A stretch of DNA of 64,000 nt, taken from Hassallia byssoidea VB512170. Its GTDB lineage: Bacteria; Cyanobacteriota; Cyanobacteriia; Cyanobacteriales; Nostocaceae. Each line of letters begins with the position of its first letter. Position 1 is the first letter of the stretch. The stretch is from the NCBI RefSeq assembly GCF_000817785.2, contig NZ_JTCM02000006.1, positions 62,001-126,000 on the forward strand. Direction: 5' to 3'. Positions 18,881 to 28,889 of this stretch are shown piece by piece. Below the pieces are notes generated by a model. That model was not told where the DNA came from, did not search any database, and saw nothing but the letters and a program-made list of their open reading frames with translations. The position numbers and the translations under genes were made by a program.

Positions 18881-19096
18881 TATTTTCGGTTTCCTCCATT
18901 TATTCTGCGTGCAACTATCCCAAAGCATTTTCATTTTAGAGATTAATGCACCACAGCCAAGACTTGTGTTAACTATCACTTGATAGAATTTAGCGTTGCT
19001 TGAGAGTAGGTCTTCACTCACTAATTAGGGCGGTTATTCCCACAGGAAGTTTAGGGCATAATTTGCCAAAATTAAAGTTAACTGGAGGTCTAAAAC

Positions 19097-19411
19097 ATGA
19101 ACTTCTCAATTCAAGCAGTTTACAGTTGGTATCGTAATTTACTTCGCAACCCCAAATACCGCTGGTGGGTTATTTTAGGAACGCTGCTTTATTTTGTTAG
19201 CCCCTTTGATGTCATCCCAGATTTCTTTCCAATTGTCGGAGAACTTGATGATGTTTTCCTTTTAACACTACTAGTTACGGAAATGTCCCAAGTAGTGATT
19301 GAAGGTTTTAAAGCCCGTAAGGGTGATGTAGATACCACAGCTGCCAATACTGCTGAGGCTTCTACCTCTAACGCCGACACTATTGATGTTGATGCTGTCT
19401 CTGTCAAGTAG
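19097..19411 (+). CDS. YkvA family (DUF1232) small membrane protein
   Basis: A 104-residue protein with the DUF1232 core LLYFVSPFDVIPDFFPIVGELDDVFLL, in which two short hydrophobic helices flank the conserved SPxDxIPD motif. The function of the family is not established. The C-terminal 30 residues are Ala/Thr/Asp-rich and divergent. A GGAGG ribosome site stands 10 bases before the ATG. Confidence 0.87.
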   Translation: MNFSIQAVYSWYRNLLRNPKYRWWVILGTLLYFVSPFDVIPDFFPIVGELDDVFLLTLLVTEMSQVVIEGFKARKGDVDTTAANTAEASTSNADTIDVDAVSVK

Positions 19412-19488
19412 TTACTGCTTAGAAATAAAACTTAATCTGCCCCCCTTTCCCTCTGTTCACAATTTCCCTTCGTGAGTAGAGGGATATT

Positions 19489-19539
19489 CGTAGTAAGCGA
19501 TTTATCGCTTTAAAAGAAAGCGCTGAAGCGCTTACTACG
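19489..19539. repeat. Paired-hairpin dispersed repeat
   Basis: Bounded by CGTAGTAAGCG and CGCTTACTACG; inside are two hairpins, AAGCGATTTATCGCTT and AAGCGCTGAAGCGCTT. The copy at 21772-21818 is nearly identical. Confidence 0.75.
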
Positions 19540-19573
19540 TAAAAAATTCTAAAAATATTAATTTGAATTACTT

Positions 19574-20392
19574 ATGAATAATAGCGATCGCTCAAAAAAG
19601 CCCCATATCATTGGATTGTTACCGGCAGGTGGACACGCAACACGGATTTCACCTTTACCAGTAAGTAAAGAATTATATCCGATTGGCTTTCGGTGTGTAG
19701 GTGATGAATTCAACTTACGACCAAAAGTAGTTTGTCACTATCTGCTAGAAAAAATGCAGCTAGCAGGAATTGATAAGGCTTATTTTATATTGCGATCGGG
19801 TAAATGGGACATTCCCGCCTATTTTGGCGATGGTGAGATGCTTTCGATGAATTTGGGCTATTTAATTATGAATTTGCCTTTTGGTGTCCCCTTCACTTTA
19901 GATCAAGCTTATCCGTTTGTCGGTGATGCGTTGGTAGCTTTGGGTTTTCCTGATATTCTCTTTCAGCCGGAAGATGCTTTTAAATTAATTATTGCACGCC
20001 AACAGGCAAGTGATGCCGATGTGGTTTTGGGATTATTCCCCACAGATAAACCGCAAAAAGCTGGTATGGTTGACTTCGATGATACAGGTAGAGTCCGTTT
20101 AATTATCGAAAAACCTCCGCAGTCAAATTTGCAATATATGTGGGGTATTGCTGTTTGGAAATCAACTTTTACAGAGTTTTTACATCAATATTTGATTACT
20201 CTCAAAGCTAAAAGCAACTTATCACAGCTACCAGAAATACCTATTGGCGATGTAATTCAGGCTGCTATTCAACAAGGTTTCCACGTAGAAGCCGAAGCAT
20301 TTCCCGATGGTACTTATTTAGATATTGGCACACCTGATGATTTAGTGCGAGCAGTGCGCCAATTTACGGCTTTTAACAATAATTTATCGTAG
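19574..20392 (+). CDS. Sugar-nucleotide nucleotidyltransferase (glucose-1-phosphate thymidylyltransferase-like)
   Basis: A 272-residue NTP_transferase-fold protein. The signature near residue 15 is LLPAGGHATRISPLPVSKELYPIG, corresponding to the GGxGTRxxPxTxxxPKxxxP loop but with changes around the third glycine. Later landmarks are VLGLFPTDKPQKAGMVDFDD, IEKPP and DGTYLDIGTPDDLVRA. It probably couples a sugar phosphate to a nucleotide, but the substrate cannot be told and an epimerase or regulatory relative is possible. Its TAG stop lies inside the GTAGAGACGTTCC inverted repeat at 20389-20417. Confidence 0.82.
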   Translation: MNNSDRSKKPHIIGLLPAGGHATRISPLPVSKELYPIGFRCVGDEFNLRPKVVCHYLLEKMQLAGIDKAYFILRSGKWDIPAYFGDGEMLSMNLGYLIMNLPFGVPFTLDQAYPFVGDALVALGFPDILFQPEDAFKLIIARQQASDADVVLGLFPTDKPQKAGMVDFDDTGRVRLIIEKPPQSNLQYMWGIAVWKSTFTEFLHQYLITLKAKSNLSQLPEIPIGDVIQAAIQQGFHVEAEAFPDGTYLDIGTPDDLVRAVRQFTAFNNNLS

Positions 20393-20417
20393 AGACGTTC
20401 CGGTGGAACGTCTCTAC
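20389..20417 (+). terminator. Inverted repeat overlapping the stop codon, likely terminator
   Basis: Perfect 13-bp arms GTAGAGACGTTCC / GGAACGTCTCTAC followed by TTTGTTTT. It lies between two convergent genes and could terminate transcription from the plus strand. The first TAG of the repeat is the stop codon of the nucleotidyltransferase. It is the same element as at 2902-2930. Confidence 0.65.
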
Positions 20418-20424
20418 TTTGTTT

Positions 20425-21015
20425 TCATAATCCAAGCTGACGCCAATAAATTCCATTTTCTCGCTGCATCAACTGATGGCAAATCAATTCTCGTCGTAAG
20501 GTAGCGCAGTCGGGGTGATAGCGTTTGAGAATTTCATTTACCTTCGATTCTGGGTAGTTGACTTTTATTTCAAAGTTGTTTGCTAACCACTTGAGAATGA
20601 CTAAGCGTTTTTTGCGACTTGCAGGAATTTCTTTTAGACGTGGGTGGGAGTTGGTGCGATCGCTCGATATATAATTTTTCAAGACTTTGTTTGACCACAC
20701 TTGAGATTCCTCATCCTCAACCACAGAAGTTATCTCAACAGATGTGAAAATCTCCTTACTGAAGCTTTGCAAAATTTCGCTATCAAGTTTGTATAACTGA
20801 GTATTACCTGAGGAGCGCATTTTTACTAAGTTCAGTTCGTTTAATTTCGTTAAATGATGGGATATCGTTGGTTCTTTGAGATGCAGTAGCAACGCTAATT
20901 CTTCCACACTGCACTCCTGATTAGCCAAAATACCCACAATCTTCAATCTACTATCGTCCGCCAACGCTTTGAAAAAGCGCAGCAAAATGGGAAATGATTC
21001 TTTTTGCATTTTCAA
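20425..21015 (-). CDS. ArsR-type HTH regulator with DUF2087 domain (copy 2)
   Basis: A 196-residue protein. The N-terminal winged helix (about 8-85) shows LKIVGILANQECSVEELALLL and LKEPTISHHLTKLNELNLV, the ArsR recognition-helix pattern. The C-terminal DUF2087 region (about 125-190) contains LKEIPASRKKRLVILKWLANNFE and the YHPDCATLRREL motif. No cysteine pair typical of metal-sensing ArsR is seen in the recognition helix, so the effector is unknown. It is a close paralogue of the upstream gene at 21173-21760. Confidence 0.88.
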   Translation of the reverse strand: MKMQKESFPILLRFFKALADDSRLKIVGILANQECSVEELALLLHLKEPTISHHLTKLNELNLVKMRSSGNTQLYKLDSEILQSFSKEIFTSVEITSVVEDEESQVWSNKVLKNYISSDRTNSHPRLKEIPASRKKRLVILKWLANNFEIKVNYPESKVNEILKRYHPDCATLRRELICHQLMQRENGIYWRQLGL

Positions 21016-21072
21016 TCTCTAATTAGATATTAATCTAATTAGAAGTATATCTAATCAGGTTAGACTTTGCCA

Positions 21073-21164
21073 AGATTTACGCAAAACACCTCTCGCTCCT
21101 CTCATTCCTCCGTGTCCTCCGCGTTCTCTGCGGTTCGTTATTCGTTGACTCGTGCGTAAATCCT
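21073..21164. repeat. MITE-like element with TTTACGCA terminal inverted repeats
   Basis: About 92 bp bounded by AGATTTACGCA and TGCGTAAATCCT, with an internal CCTCCGCGTTCTCTGCGGTTCG segment. The same ends and length are seen at 40274-40367 (94 bp). It sits between the two paralogous regulator genes. Confidence 0.65.
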
Positions 21165-21172
21165 GTAAATAT

Positions 21173-21760
21173 TTACGGCGACAAGCGCCAGTAAACAGAA
21201 TTTTCTCGCTGCATCAACTGATAGCCAATGAACTCTCGGCGTAACGTAGCGCAGTCAGGATGGTAGCGCTTGAGAATTTCATTCACCTCTGGTTCTGAAT
21301 ATTTGACTCCCATTTCAAATTTGCTTACCAACCACTTGAGAATTACTAAGCGCTTTTTACGGCTTGCAGGAATTTCTTTCAGACGATGCACAGATTCATT
21401 GCTAAAAACATCACCCTCTAGATAGGTTTTTAGTACTTTGTTTGACCACGCTTCATTATCAACATCCTCAACTAAGGATGCTATTTTCTCTGGTGTGAAA
21501 ATTTCCTTACTAATGCTTTGTAAAGCCTCGCTATCTAACTGATACAAATGGCTGTTACCCTCAGAGCGCATAGTTACCAAATTGAGTTGCTTGAGTTTCG
21601 CTAAATGATGCGAGACAGTCGGTTCTTTAAGTTGCAATAGCGCTGCTAATTCTTCAACGCTACATTCCTGATTTGCCAAAATACCCAAAATCTTCAATCG
21701 GCTTTCGTCTGCTAAAGCTTTGAAAAATTGTAGTAATGTCTGAAATTGTTCTTTTTTCAT
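21173..21760 (-). CDS. ArsR-type HTH regulator with DUF2087 domain (copy 1)
   Basis: A 195-residue paralogue of the downstream gene, with the same layout: winged helix with LKILGILANQECSVEELAALL and LKEPTVSHHLAKLKQLNLV, then DUF2087 with LKEIPASRKKRLVILKWLV and YHPDCATLRREF. The two proteins agree over most of their length, differing mainly in a linker around residues 95-120, so this is a tandem duplication. A repeat element lies between them and a paired-hairpin repeat lies upstream. Confidence 0.88.
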   Translation of the reverse strand: MKKEQFQTLLQFFKALADESRLKILGILANQECSVEELAALLQLKEPTVSHHLAKLKQLNLVTMRSEGNSHLYQLDSEALQSISKEIFTPEKIASLVEDVDNEAWSNKVLKTYLEGDVFSNESVHRLKEIPASRKKRLVILKWLVSKFEMGVKYSEPEVNEILKRYHPDCATLRREFIGYQLMQRENSVYWRLSP

Positions 21761-21771
21761 AATTGGGATTT

Positions 21772-21818
21772 GTAGTAAGCGATTTATCGCTTATTTAAGC
21801 GCTGAAGCGCTTACTACG
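21772..21818. repeat. Paired-hairpin dispersed repeat
   Basis: GTAGTAAGCGATTTATCGCTT followed by AAGCGCTGAAGCGCTTACTACG; near-identical to 19489-19539. It abuts the stop codon of the UPF0182 gene. Confidence 0.75.
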
Positions 21819-24816
21819 AATTACTCACAGGACGGACGATCGCAGGTGTATTTGGAGTCTTCGACTGGAAAACGGCATCTATTGCCTTTTGTAAAGTTTC
21901 TGCCATGACGATGCGGTTTTGGTAAACTACAATTACCCTGACTAAAGTTGGCAGGCTATTTTGTTCAGCTTCCAAATACAGAGGTTCAACATACAGAAGA
22001 GATTGCTCAATCGGAATTACTAACAAATTACCCTGAATCGCTCGCGAACCGGCGCGATTCCACAAAGAAATCTGCTGGGAAATCACCGGATCTTGGTTAA
22101 TCAAAGCTTCTATTTGTTCCTGTCCATAAATGAGTTGCTGTTTGGGAAACTCATAAAGCAGCAGTTTACCGTATTCTTCTTGATCGGAACGTGCAGCCAA
22201 CCAAGCGATTAAGTTAGCGCGTTGAGTTGGTGTAAATGGAAGCAGCAAAATAAACTCTTCTGTGGCAGCGGTTGGCAGCTTCATAATTAGATAATAAGGC
22301 TGCACCGGACGCGGTTCGTTTCCATAAATCTCGGTAGGAATCTGCCACAAATCTTCGCGGTTGTAAAATACCTGTGGATCAATCATGTGATAAGCTAGCA
22401 AGCGTTCAGATTGAATGCTGAACAAATCCACCGGATAGCGGATATGACTTTTGAGAGCATCTGGCATCACATCCAAAGGTTTTAACAGGTTGGGAAAAAT
22501 AGCCGCGAAAGTGTTGATAATTGGGTCTTGTGGATCGGCAACGTAGAAGTTAATAGTGCCATTGTAGGCATCAATGACGACTTTTACAGAGTTGCGGATG
22601 TAGTTAAATTTATTTTTTCCTGGGTCAGAATAAGGATAGCGATCGCTTGTAGTGTAAGCGTCCAAAATCCAGTAAAGATAAGTTTTTTCGCTTTTGCTAT
22701 TAGTTCCACCCGCATCTGCTGCAACTAAATAAGGATCGCTATCGTAACGTAAAAAAGGAGCGATCGCTTTAACCCTTTCTAAAATATTCCGCCGAAATAG
22801 CAACTTCGTTTTTGTCTGAAAATTTCGTGTTAGCAGCATTTGCCAATCTTTTAGATACTCAGCAAACAACAACCGTCGCCATTTAGCACCAATCGCTATT
22901 CCACCGCCTCCATCATACACGTTATACACATTCTCGCTGCCGCTGGGATAGTCCAACTCTCGATTGGTTGTCCCTGTCATTACATAAGTGTTAGTATTTT
23001 CACCATAATAAATTCGCGGTTCCCCAATCGGAATACTTGCCCGAATTGCTTCATTTGATATCTGCAAAGAACCTTTACCGCGATCAACTCCAATATCCTT
23101 AACGTAATAATCGGGTAAGCCGCCAGAAACTACAGTATTCACCGGACTAAGTGTAAACCCGTAACCATGAGTATACACTAAATGTTTGTTTACCCAAGTC
23201 TGCGCCTGCTGCGGAACCGCCGTATAATCTAGTTCCCGCGCCGCAATAATCGTCTGTTGCTTCTCTGTCAAAGCTTGAGCATTCAGGTTTCCACCTTCCC
23301 CTTGTCCCCCTGTCCCCCCCTCTCCCTCTCCCCCCCTCTCCCCCTCCTTCTTCAGGGTATAACGGTCAATATCAGCACCTGGGAACTTGTAATAAGGTCG
23401 AATTTGTTGTAATTGACGGTTGGTTTCTAATAATGGACGTGTATCCCACAAACGAATATTGCGAATCGTCTGGTCATTTTCTTGCAAAATCCCCGCTGTT
23501 AGTTCACCTTTAGGGTCAAAGGTTTGCGCTTCAATCTTATTTAAATTAAATGCCTGTCGGGTATGTTCAATAGTGCGCTGAATGTATGGACGTTCGCGGG
23601 CGAGTTCATTCGGTTGAACGATGAAGCGTTGAACTGCCGAAGGTAATATTTTACCAGAAATTGCCGCTATTATTAAATAAATTCCTAAAGCATAAATTAG
23701 TTGGCGCGGATAGGGAACTGATTTGAAGCTGGTTTTTTTTGCTTTGGACAAAATTATTACTCGCAATAGCAGGTAAATGGCGATCGCCACTGCTAAAAAA
23801 CTCAACCAGGTGTAAATTGGTAACTGTATATTGACAGCGGTGTAACTAGCACCGTAGTTGACACCATCAGTAGAATATAAAAGGTGGTAGCGCTGCAAGT
23901 AATAATGAAAAGCGATCGCTAACATCAGTAAGCTAGTTAAAGCGTTTAAATGTAGTCGCTGCGATACAGAAAAGCCTTTAAATCTACCTTCACTCAGACT
24001 ATTTCCTGATAGCAGATAAATTAACGCCACTGATGCTATGCTGTATAAAAATATTCCTAAAAACCAAGATGCTAACAAGTCCCAAATAGGTAGAGAGAAG
24101 ACATAAAAGTTAATATCTTTGTGAAATAGTGGCTCAGTTTCTTGAAAACTGACTTTATGGAAATACTGTAAAAATTTATCCCAGCGTGCAGAAAGCAGGA
24201 AACCGAAAAGTAAACTGATGAGTAATGCGATCGCGCTTAAGCAAAACTGGTAATTACTCAAAATCAAAATTGTTAACCCCAGCAGCAATATAAGTGCTGA
24301 GTTTTGAGTGCCGAGTTTTGAGTAAAAAGAACTCAGTAGAGACTTTTCTAAAAAATGCCAAAAGTTCAGGGTTTCCTGACAATAGTAAATCAAAATCAAT
24401 CCCACCAGCGCACTCAGTCCTAGCACCACCGGTAGGAGAAAACGCAAACTCAGTTTGGGGGGAGTGGGGAGTGGGGAGTGGGGAGTGGGGAGTGGGGAGT
24501 GGGGAGTGGGGAAGCGTGGTGTTAGGAGTGAGGAGTTAGGAGTTAGGAGTTCTCCCCCTTGTCCCCCTTGTCCCCCTTGTCCCCCTGTCCCCCCCCCTCC
24601 TCGATTGGCTATAGCCAAGTTAAACTGCAAAAAACCTGCGGAAGTGAAAAAAGCGATCGCGCATAACCCCAGTTGCGTCAATAAGCGCAACCAGAATACT
24701 TGTAAATATCCAACTTCATCAAACCAAAGAATTTCTGCTGCTAGGTGTGAGGCTAAATCAAATAACAGCCACAAACCCAGCAGCAGTAAAAATACTCGAA
24801 AAGTACGTTTCATCAA
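21814..24816 (-). CDS. UPF0182 family membrane protein with repeat-derived insertions
   Basis: A 1000-residue protein of the UPF0182 family of unknown function. The N-terminal half (to about 400) holds seven or eight hydrophobic segments. The remainder is a large soluble domain with the family stretches [25 protein letters not shown] and [16 protein letters not shown]. At least two in-frame insertions are translated heptamer repeat: residues about 73-119 (Gly/Gln run, then repeated PTPHSPL), and a Gly/Glu run about 150 residues before YTHGYGF. A shorter insertion may lie around [11 protein letters not shown]. Both main insertions fall in predicted loops. The family core is otherwise continuous. 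Confidence 0.9.
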   Translation of the reverse strand: MMKRTFRVFLLLLGLWLLFDLASHLAAEILWFDEVGYLQVFWLRLLTQLGLCAIAFFTSAGFLQFNLAIANRGGGGTGGQGGQGGQGGELLTPNSSLLTPRFPTPHSPLPTPHSPLPTPPKLSLRFLLPVVLGLSALVGLILIYYCQETLNFWHFLEKSLLSSFYSKLGTQNSALILLLGLTILILSNYQFCLSAIALLISLLFGFLLSARWDKFLQYFHKVSFQETEPLFHKDINFYVFSLPIWDLLASWFLGIFLYSIASVALIYLLSGNSLSEGRFKGFSVSQRLHLNALTSLLMLAIAFHYYLQRYHLLYSTDGVNYGASYTAVNIQLPIYTWLSFLAVAIAIYLLLRVIILSKAKKTSFKSVPYPRQLIYALGIYLIIAAISGKILPSAVQRFIVQPNELARERPYIQRTIEHTRQAFNLNKIEAQTFDPKGELTAGILQENDQTIRNIRLWDTRPLLETNRQLQQIRPYYKFPGADIDRYTLKKEGERGGEGEGGTGGQGEGGNLNAQALTEKQQTIIAARELDYTAVPQQAQTWVNKHLVYTHGYGFTLSPVNTVVSGGLPDYYVKDIGVDRGKGSLQISNEAIRASIPIGEPRIYYGENTNTYVMTGTTNRELDYPSGSENVYNVYDGGGGIAIGAKWRRLLFAEYLKDWQMLLTRNFQTKTKLLFRRNILERVKAIAPFLRYDSDPYLVAADAGGTNSKSEKTYLYWILDAYTTSDRYPYSDPGKNKFNYIRNSVKVVIDAYNGTINFYVADPQDPIINTFAAIFPNLLKPLDVMPDALKSHIRYPVDLFSIQSERLLAYHMIDPQVFYNREDLWQIPTEIYGNEPRPVQPYYLIMKLPTAATEEFILLLPFTPTQRANLIAWLAARSDQEEYGKLLLYEFPKQQLIYGQEQIEALINQDPVISQQISLWNRAGSRAIQGNLLVIPIEQSLLYVEPLYLEAEQNSLPTLVRVIVVYQNRIVMAETLQKAIDAVFQSKTPNTPAIVRPVSNS
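24457..24512. repeat. GGGGAGT heptamer tandem repeat inside a gene
   Basis: About eight consecutive GGGGAGT units, followed by AGGAGTT and CCCCTTGT heptamers to 24598. Read on the minus strand the tract stays in frame and encodes PTPHSPL repeats in the UPF0182 protein. Confidence 0.9.
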
Positions 24817-24874
24817 ATTGCTGATTTTGGATTCATTTCTATTTAAAATTTTCCATCCAAAATCTCAAATCGGT

Positions 24875-26161
24875 TTAACTAAACTGCTCACCTGCATCTA
24901 AATTAAACAACATTTGCAGAGTTTGCATACAACGGCGTCTGGCGTCAACATCTTGTTGAGCGCGTAACTGCACCATCGGGTCGTGTAAAATTTTATTAAC
25001 AATTCCTCGTGTTAGAGCCTCGATGATTTCTTGATGTTTGTCGCCGAATTCTGAACCCAATCGCGATAAAGCTTTTTCTAATTCTTGTTCGCGAATGGTT
25101 TCGATTTTATTCCGCAGACAGCTGATGGTTGTGACAGTTTCTAAACTGCGCCACCAAATATCAAAAGCTTCCACTTCTTCGTCTAGTAAACCCTCTGCCT
25201 CCTGCGCCATCTTGCGACGGCTTTCGTAGTTTTGCGCCACCACCGCCTTCAAATCATCCACATTGAAGGCTTGTACGTTTTCCACCTCATTCACGTCCGC
25301 ATGGACGTTACGAGGTACGGAAATATCAAATAACATTAAAGGTTGGTTCGGCGCTAAAACCATTTCTAATTTAGCGCGGTCAAGTATCGGCTCTGTCGCA
25401 GAAGTACTTGTAAACACTAAATCACTTTCGGCAATCACTGATATCATTGCCGACATTGGATGAGTTTGAATATTTTGGTCGGGATACTGCCGCGCTAGTT
25501 CTGCGGCACGTTCGATAGAGCGATTTAAAATGCAAATTTTCGCAGCACCTTTTGATATCAAGTGTTGCACAAGTAACCGCGACATTTTGCCAGCACCGAG
25601 AATTGCTACTCGACAAGCCGCTAAATTTTGCACTTTCATTTGTGCTAGTTCTACAGCCGCTGAACTGATAGAGACTGCACCAGTACCAATACTAGTTTCA
25701 GTGCGAACCCGCTTGCCTGCTGTCAGCGCTTGTTTAAATAATCGATTCAAAATTGTTTTAATACCGTTGTATTGCTGTCCCAGTTTGTGAGTATGCTTTA
25801 CCTGAGCCAGAATTTGCCCTTCTCCCAGTACCAGACTATCTAAACCTGCTGACACCCGCATCAGATGCATCACCGCATCTTGGTGCAGCAACATAAACAA
25901 GTGTTGTCGCAGAGATGCAGCAGGCAACTTGCTGTATTCAGAAAGAAACTGAGTAACTTCTCGAATACCCTGTTCGGTTTCTGGGGTAACGATGTAAATT
26001 TCTAGGCGGTTACAAGTGCTGAGGATTGCGACTTCTTGAATATGAGGATAGCTAGCTAAGTGAGCGATCGCGCTTTCAGTTTGTGGTTCTGGAATACTCA
26101 GCTTTTCCCGGACTTCTACTGGGGCTGTCTTATGGCTTAACCCCACCACTGCTATATGCAT
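24875..26161 (-). CDS. hemA: Glutamyl-tRNA reductase
   Basis: First committed step of C5 tetrapyrrole synthesis: NADPH reduction of glutamyl-tRNA(Glu) to glutamate-1-semialdehyde. The 428-residue protein has the catalytic Cys50 in [12 protein letters not shown] and the substrate-site segment [19 protein letters not shown]. The NADPH loop is [11 protein letters not shown], and the C-terminal dimerisation helix runs to the end. Length and motifs are standard. It feeds heme, chlorophyll and bilin synthesis, as does hemF at 13557-14603. A run of GGGAATT heptamers separates it from glpX. Confidence 0.96.
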   Translation of the reverse strand: MHIAVVGLSHKTAPVEVREKLSIPEPQTESAIAHLASYPHIQEVAILSTCNRLEIYIVTPETEQGIREVTQFLSEYSKLPAASLRQHLFMLLHQDAVMHLMRVSAGLDSLVLGEGQILAQVKHTHKLGQQYNGIKTILNRLFKQALTAGKRVRTETSIGTGAVSISSAAVELAQMKVQNLAACRVAILGAGKMSRLLVQHLISKGAAKICILNRSIERAAELARQYPDQNIQTHPMSAMISVIAESDLVFTSTSATEPILDRAKLEMVLAPNQPLMLFDISVPRNVHADVNEVENVQAFNVDDLKAVVAQNYESRRKMAQEAEGLLDEEVEAFDIWWRSLETVTTISCLRNKIETIREQELEKALSRLGSEFGDKHQEIIEALTRGIVNKILHDPMVQLRAQQDVDARRRCMQTLQMLFNLDAGEQFS

Positions 26162-26189
26162 ATGTTAAATCGTAATTGCTAAATCGGGA

Positions 26190-26345
26190 TTGGGAATTGG
26201 GAATTGGGAATTGAGAATTGGGCATTGGTAATTGGGAATTGGTAATTGCGAATTGGTAATAGGTAATTGCGAATTGGTAATAATTCTTTCCCCATTACCC
26301 ATTACCCATTACCTATTACCCATTCCCCATTCCCCATTCCCCATT
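26190..26345. repeat. GGGAATT / CCCATTA heptamer tracts
   Basis: GGGAATTGGGAATTGAGAATT-type units (26190-26280) followed by CCCATTA/CCCCATT units (26290-26345), an inverted arrangement that can fold back on itself between glpX and hemA. Confidence 0.85.
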
Positions 26346-26347
26346 AT

Positions 26348-27385
26348 CTAGTGCAGTTGCACAACCTTAGAATCGCCAGACATGTGAATCGTATCCACAA
26401 AACGAGCAGTTTTTGACTGGTTGGAAATAACTAGGCTTTGAGTTCTTGCCCCGCCGTGGAAGAAGCGAACACCTTGCATTAAGTTACCACTTGTGATACC
26501 GCAAGCAGCGAACAGCACAGTTTCACCAGATGCCAGTTCATGAGCATCGTAGACTTTATCGATGTCAGTGATATTCATAGAATTCAACCGCTCGATGTTA
26601 GCTTGTTTGCTTTCACCAATCAAACCTGTTTTCACTACTTCTGGATCGTAGATCAATTGACCTTGAAAGTGTCCACCCATAGCACGCATTGCAGCGGCGG
26701 ATATTACACCTTCAGGAGCCGCGCCAATACCCATTAGACAATGAATGTTAGTGCCGGCAAAACCACAGGATACCGCTGCACCCACGTCACCATCGGAAAT
26801 TAGTTGCACTCTCGCGCCGGCATCGCGGATTTCTTTAATCAAATCGTTGTGGCGTTCGCGCTTCATGACTACTACCACAAGTTCTTCAATAGAGCGGTCT
26901 AGACACTCGGAGAGAATCTTCAGATTTTCCGTTGCTGACTTGTTGATGTCTACTTTGCCCTTTGCGGCTGGAGGTGCTGCTAGTTTCTTCATGTAGAAGT
27001 CAGGCGCAGCAAATAATCCACCTTTTTGGGAAATTGCCAAGACAGCCATCGAACCGGGTTGTCCGTAAGCTACCAAGTTAGTACCTTCGCAGGGGTCAAC
27101 GGCGATATCAATTTCTACTAATTCATCTGGGTTACAGAAGTCTTTGGCATCTTCACGAGAGCAGATACCTACTTCTTCGCCGATGTACAGCATTGGGGCA
27201 TCATCGCGTTCGCCTTCGCCGATAACGATGCGACCGCGCATGTAAATTTTGTTCATCCGTTCCCGCATGGCTTCTACAGCCACTTGGTCAGCGGTGTTTT
27301 TTTCGCCCTTGCCCATCCAGCGTGCCGAGGCGATCGCCGCTTGTTCAACAACTTCAATAATTTCTAAACCAAGTGTATTTTCCAC
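26348..27385 (-). CDS. glpX: Class II fructose-1,6-/sedoheptulose-1,7-bisphosphatase
   Basis: Calvin-cycle phosphatase acting on both fructose-1,6- and sedoheptulose-1,7-bisphosphate in cyanobacteria. The 345-residue GlpX-type protein has the metal-binding motif [10 protein letters not shown], the lithium-sensitive phosphatase motif [12 protein letters not shown], and the [20 protein letters not shown] loop. The C-terminal [12 protein letters not shown] region is intact. It is divergent from a methyltransferase-like gene over a 409-bp gap that probably holds both promoters. Confidence 0.95.
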   Translation of the reverse strand: MENTLGLEIIEVVEQAAIASARWMGKGEKNTADQVAVEAMRERMNKIYMRGRIVIGEGERDDAPMLYIGEEVGICSREDAKDFCNPDELVEIDIAVDPCEGTNLVAYGQPGSMAVLAISQKGGLFAAPDFYMKKLAAPPAAKGKVDINKSATENLKILSECLDRSIEELVVVVMKRERHNDLIKEIRDAGARVQLISDGDVGAAVSCGFAGTNIHCLMGIGAAPEGVISAAAMRAMGGHFQGQLIYDPEVVKTGLIGESKQANIERLNSMNITDIDKVYDAHELASGETVLFAACGITSGNLMQGVRFFHGGARTQSLVISNQSKTARFVDTIHMSGDSKVVQLH

Positions 27386-27794
27386 AGACTTTGCGTAGTT
27401 TTATCAATGATTTCAGTTTTCAAGTCTACCAAAGGGCGGATACACCTGGAAAATAGTCTTGACTTGCTTCTGTGTTAAGTTTTGCTGCTAACTGTTTTTA
27501 TACCTGTCATAATTGGCACTTGGGGCTACTTATCTTTTGGGTGTTGGTGACATCAGCAATTGGCGATCGCCAATTTCTGTTACTAAGTATTTTTGTGAAA
27601 TCGAAAACCGCTTTATAAATATCAAAGCTGCACATTCACAAATTTACAAGCGAGATAACATTTAATCACAAATATTTATATTACGTATGATTTTAAGTAT
27701 AGTAAGAGCGAAATCTTTCTTGATTTACTGATAATCTTATCAGTAATGAATTTTGAAATCATAAAATCATTTTTATCAAGAGGTAAAAACACCC
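27386..27794. other. Divergent promoter region of glpX and methyltransferase-like gene
   Basis: 409 bp, AT-rich, no repeats of the heptamer type. It contains the palindrome AATTGGCGATCGCCAATT near 27560, an extended HIP1 site. No coding sequence is seen. Confidence 0.5.
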
Positions 27795-28487
27795 GTGGGT
27801 TTAAAACTTGAAAAAGTCGTCCCTTGGGGACGTTCGATGACGGAATATGTCAGAATGTTTCACCTGAAAGGTTCTGACCTCAACTTAAAAATTATTGATT
27901 GTGCTGGAGGTCCTGCCAGCTTCAACGCCGAAATGAATAGTCAAGGATATCAAGTAGTTTCTTGCGATCCAATTTATCAGTTCTCCGTCAGCGAGATTGC
28001 TAAACGCATTCAACAGACCTATTCGTTGATTATGAATGGAATTGAGAACAATCAACACAACTACCTTTGGATAGAAATTGAATCTCCCGCAAAGTTAGGC
28101 GAGATTCGCATGGCTGCAATGCATCAGTTTTTAGAAGATTTTCCCACCGGACTGGAGGAAAAACGCTATTTAACCGATGGTTTGCCTGTGTTACCATTTC
28201 AGGCAAATCAGTTTGAATTGGCGTTGTGTTCTCATTTTTTGTTTACCTATTCTGACCTATTTTCCGCAGAATTTCATATAGAGGCGATCGCCGAAATGTG
28301 TCGAGTCGCCAAAGAAGCCAGAATTTTCCCTCTATTAAACATCTCCGGAGAACCCTCCCCTTTACTACATCCAGTGCTGAGTGAATTACAAAAGCAAGGA
28401 TATGTAGTTGAAATCAAGCAAGTACCTTATGAATTTCAACGTGGTGGAAATCTACTTTTGCGCGTTTGTCAAGCAAAACGCGATTAG
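27795..28487 (+). CDS. Class I SAM-dependent methyltransferase-like protein
   Basis: A 230-residue cytosolic protein. Motif I is degenerate but recognisable as IIDCAGGPASFNAEM (35-49), followed by the acidic strand end VVSCDP. The motif IV-like region is LPFQANQFELALCSHFLF, in which the usual D/E after the phenylalanine is E. The target is unknown. The start is GTG at 27795, with AAGAGG 11 bases upstream. Immediate neighbours (glpX, glutaredoxin) do not point to a pathway. Confidence 0.75.
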   Translation: MGLKLEKVVPWGRSMTEYVRMFHLKGSDLNLKIIDCAGGPASFNAEMNSQGYQVVSCDPIYQFSVSEIAKRIQQTYSLIMNGIENNQHNYLWIEIESPAKLGEIRMAAMHQFLEDFPTGLEEKRYLTDGLPVLPFQANQFELALCSHFLFTYSDLFSAEFHIEAIAEMCRVAKEARIFPLLNISGEPSPLLHPVLSELQKQGYVVEIKQVPYEFQRGGNLLLRVCQAKRD

Positions 28488-28572
28488 TAATTAGCGGCTT
28501 TTTCTGCAAATATTTTTTCACTCTTCTAATAGTTAAGCTAGAAAAAATTACCAAAATCCATAAAACCAAAAT

Positions 28573-28887
28573 ATGCTGAACTTTCTCAACCCCCTTTTAG
28601 GTCGCCACCCAGAACGAGTTAAGGCAAACGTGGAAATTTACACTTGGCAAACTTGCCCTTATTGCATCCGTGCCAAGATGCTGCTGTGGTGGAAAGGTGT
28701 CAACTTCACCGAATACAAAATCGACGGTGACGAAGCAGCCAGAGCGAAAATGGCTGAACGTGCCAACGGACGCCGTAGCGTACCGCAGATTTTCATCAAT
28801 AACCAGCACATTGGCGGTTGTGATGACATTTATCAGCTAGATACCCAAGGTCAACTTGACTCTCTTCTCACCCAAGTAACTGTTTAA
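28573..28887 (+). CDS. grxC: Glutaredoxin 3 (dithiol)
   Basis: A 104-residue thioredoxin-fold protein with the dithiol active site CPYC at 28-31, the cis-proline segment RSVPQIFIN and the GGCDD glutathione-binding motif. It reduces protein disulfides and glutathione mixed disulfides in the cytosol. The first 20 residues (LNFLNPLLGRHPERVKANV) extend beyond the minimal domain, as in several cyanobacterial homologues. It is followed by 200 bp of GGGAATT/CCCATTA heptamers. Confidence 0.94.
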   Translation: MLNFLNPLLGRHPERVKANVEIYTWQTCPYCIRAKMLLWWKGVNFTEYKIDGDEAARAKMAERANGRRSVPQIFINNQHIGGCDDIYQLDTQGQLDSLLTQVTV

Positions 28888-28889
28888 GG

